Origin: Firmicutes bacterium HGW-Firmicutes-10
GTDB lineage: Bacteria > Bacillota_I > Bacilli_A > Erysipelotrichales > Erysipelotrichaceae
Direction: 5' to 3'
Length of the DNA stretch: 14,005 nt
Assembly: GCA_002841605.1 (NCBI GenBank)
Contig: PHAF01000035.1
Coordinates: 1-14,005, forward strand
The translations under genes and the position numbers were made by a program. Of the stretch, positions 12,879 through 14,005 are shown piece after piece; positions within the stretch are counted from its first letter, which is position 1; every line of letters begins with the position of its first letter. The notes under the pieces are model-generated. The model worked only from the letters and a program-made list of their open reading frames with translations. It had not been told where the DNA came from and ran no database searches.

Positions 12879-14005
12879 ATGTTTAAGAAACTCATCGTCG
12901 TTTTAACTGCATTGATCTTGGTTTCCGCCATAACGATCATCGTAGCTCAACCGAGAACAATAGCCAAAGAAAGCGAACAAAACAATCTTTTAGTTGTGCA
13001 GAACAATCGGGCAAATCAAGTCAAACCTGAAACTGTCACTCCTCAACTTTCATATCTTCAGTTATCGGCCAAAAAAGATCAACTTACCATCGGTGATGCC
13101 ATTCAAATGAATGTGACCGCGAATATCCCTTCATTATTACCTGACGATTTGGTTTACAGTGTTGACAGTCTGATAGCTACTATTGATCAAGACGGATATT
13201 TATTTGCACTTACTGCCGGTGAAGTTACTGTAAAAGTAACAAGCGAATCGGCAAAACTTGAATCTACATTTAAGATTACGATTTCTGAGTTGGTTGAAGT
13301 TGAAACCCAAAATGAAGAAGAAAAACCAGTACAAACAACGCCAACACCGACTCCTGCTCCAACACCGGCACCGACACCGGCACCGGCTCCTGCTCCAACA
13401 CCGGCACCAGCACCAGCTCCTGCTCCGGCTCCTGCACCGACACCAGCTCCTGCTCCTGCTCCTGCACCGACACCTGTAACTACCATTTCCGTTACGAGCG
13501 TTATTATTAAAGCTTCCATTGATTCTATCTTCATAAATAAAACCACAACACTGAGTGTAACTGTCAGCCCAGCCGATGCTACAGACAAAACTGTTACATG
13601 GCAGTCTTCAAATACTGACGTTGCAACCGTTTCTTCCGGTGGCGTCGTTACCGCAAAATCTGCCGGCAACGTTACGATCACCGTTACATCTAAGGATGGC
13701 GGATTGAAAGACTCTGTAACATTGGCAGTCAAATCTGCTGTCTCATCCACACCGGAATCCGATTGGAAACTGGAAGTCGCACGTCTGACAAATATTGAGC
13801 GCGAAAAAGCCGGTAAGTCCATATTGAAATACAACAGCTATATTGCTGCAGGCGCGCAAATCCGCTCTGAAGAGCTTCTTGTGTCATTCTCACATACACG
13901 TCCGGATGGCAGCAGATTCTTCACCGTATTCGATGATCCTGATTTCTCTTACAGATACATTGGGGAAAACTTGGCATTGGGTTATAGGAGCCCCGCGGAA
14001 GTCGT
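12879..14005 (+). CDS. Secreted Ig-like/proline-rich/CAP-domain surface protein (3' end beyond window)
   Basis: The first 375 residues of an exported protein. MFKKLIVVLTALILVSAITI is a signal peptide or N-terminal anchor, with no lipobox cysteine. An Ig-like domain follows (about 57-138), then an almost pure Pro/Ala/Thr linker (155-199), then a bacterial Ig-like group 2 domain (about 200-288) with the typical VSPADATDKTVTWQSSNTDV and TAKSAGNVTITVTSKDG segments. From about 296 a CAP/SCP (PF00188, YkwD-like) domain starts: LTNIEREKAG, AAGAQIRSEELLVSFSHTRP, and YIGENLALGYRSPAEVV, with the His of FSHTRPDG and the Glu of GEN conserved. Bacterial CAP proteins are secreted, and their function is mostly unknown. 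GGGAGG lies 6 bases ahead of the ATG. It follows three c-di-GMP riboswitches directly, so it is probably tied to the motile/sessile switch. C-terminal anchoring motifs would lie outside the window. Confidence 0.9.
   Translation, partial: MFKKLIVVLTALILVSAITIIVAQPRTIAKESEQNNLLVVQNNRANQVKPETVTPQLSYLQLSAKKDQLTIGDAIQMNVTANIPSLLPDDLVYSVDSLIATIDQDGYLFALTAGEVTVKVTSESAKLESTFKITISELVEVETQNEEEKPVQTTPTPTPAPTPAPTPAPAPAPTPAPAPAPAPAPAPTPAPAPAPAPTPVTTISVTSVIIKASIDSIFINKTTTLSVTVSPADATDKTVTWQSSNTDVATVSSGGVVTAKSAGNVTITVTSKDGGLKDSVTLAVKSAVSSTPESDWKLEVARLTNIEREKAGKSILKYNSYIAAGAQIRSEELLVSFSHTRPDGSRFFTVFDDPDFSYRYIGENLALGYRSPAEV
13341..13475 (+). repeat. Low-complexity Pro-Thr/Pro-Ala coding repeat
   Basis: Forty-five codons made only of Pro, Thr and Ala alternate as PTP and PAP units, forming a stiff, extended linker between the two Ig-like domains. 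Codons vary (CCT, CCA, CCG; GCT, GCA), so the DNA is degenerate rather than an exact tandem repeat, although CACCGGCAC and GCTCCTGCT blocks recur and could slip. The repeat gives open but non-genuine frames on both strands. Confidence 0.9.

Noticed and set aside
13258..13479. Small plus-strand frame rich in Leu, Arg and His
   Set aside because: Out-of-frame reading of the same proline-rich repeat, with no ribosome binding site or family resemblance.
13187..13834. Long minus-strand frame rich in Gly-Ala-Gly-Val repeats
   Set aside because: It is the shadow of the Pro/Ala/Thr linker and Ig-like domains of the plus-strand surface protein, which has a signal peptide, ribosome binding site and recognisable domains.

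Overview
The window looks like a chromosomal piece of a low-to-moderate GC Bacillota (Firmicute), most likely an anaerobe from a spore-forming lineage. The reasons are a Spo0A-type regulator, strong AGGAGG ribosome binding sites, sigma-A-like promoters, cre-like (CcpA) sites, a GlpK carrying the HPr-phosphorylated histidine of Gram-positive kinases, and an anaerobic-type three-gene glycerol-3-phosphate dehydrogenase module. The Erysipelotrichia or a related class would fit, but that placement is inference.

Layout. Bases 1-1538 (minus strand) hold the start of an EamA/DMT-type transporter and rmuC. A divergent gene (1698-3380) encodes a NERD-nuclease/superfamily-1 helicase fusion. A convergent D-2-hydroxyacid dehydrogenase (3400-4350, minus) shares a terminator with it. 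Bases 4409-8486 (plus) hold a catabolic operon: a promoter with an embedded cre site, an attenuator-like hairpin, a GlpA-like FAD oxidoreductase with a BFD-type [2Fe-2S] domain, a second FAD/NAD(P) oxidoreductase, a four-cysteine DUF1667 protein, and then spo0A with no terminator in between. From the other side, 10830-8604 (minus) encodes two small paralogous membrane proteins (Lin0367/Lin0368-type putative glycerol transporter) and glpK. Their 287-base upstream region holds a cre-like site, a promoter with a poor -35, an inverted pair of perfect 0A-box heptamers and a long leader hairpin. A flavodoxin and a membrane-anchored FMN-binding protein (11957-11118, minus) come next. After about 520 bases of AT-rich DNA without a gene, three tandem c-di-GMP-I (GEMM-I) riboswitch aptamers precede a secreted, Ig-like/proline-rich/CAP-domain surface protein that runs off the window.

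How it fits together. Glycerol would enter through the paired small membrane proteins, be phosphorylated by GlpK, and be oxidised to dihydroxyacetone phosphate by the oxidoreductase trio. Both halves look subject to carbon catabolite control: a cre in each promoter region and the conserved GlpK phospho-histidine. Having spo0A at the end of one glycerol operon and a 0A-box pair ahead of the other suggests, as inference, a reciprocal link between the Spo0A state and glycerol use. The right end is a separate c-di-GMP-controlled cell-surface module and is the most striking feature of the window. Starts were moved from the longest possible reading frame wherever a good ribosome binding site and family alignment supported an internal ATG.
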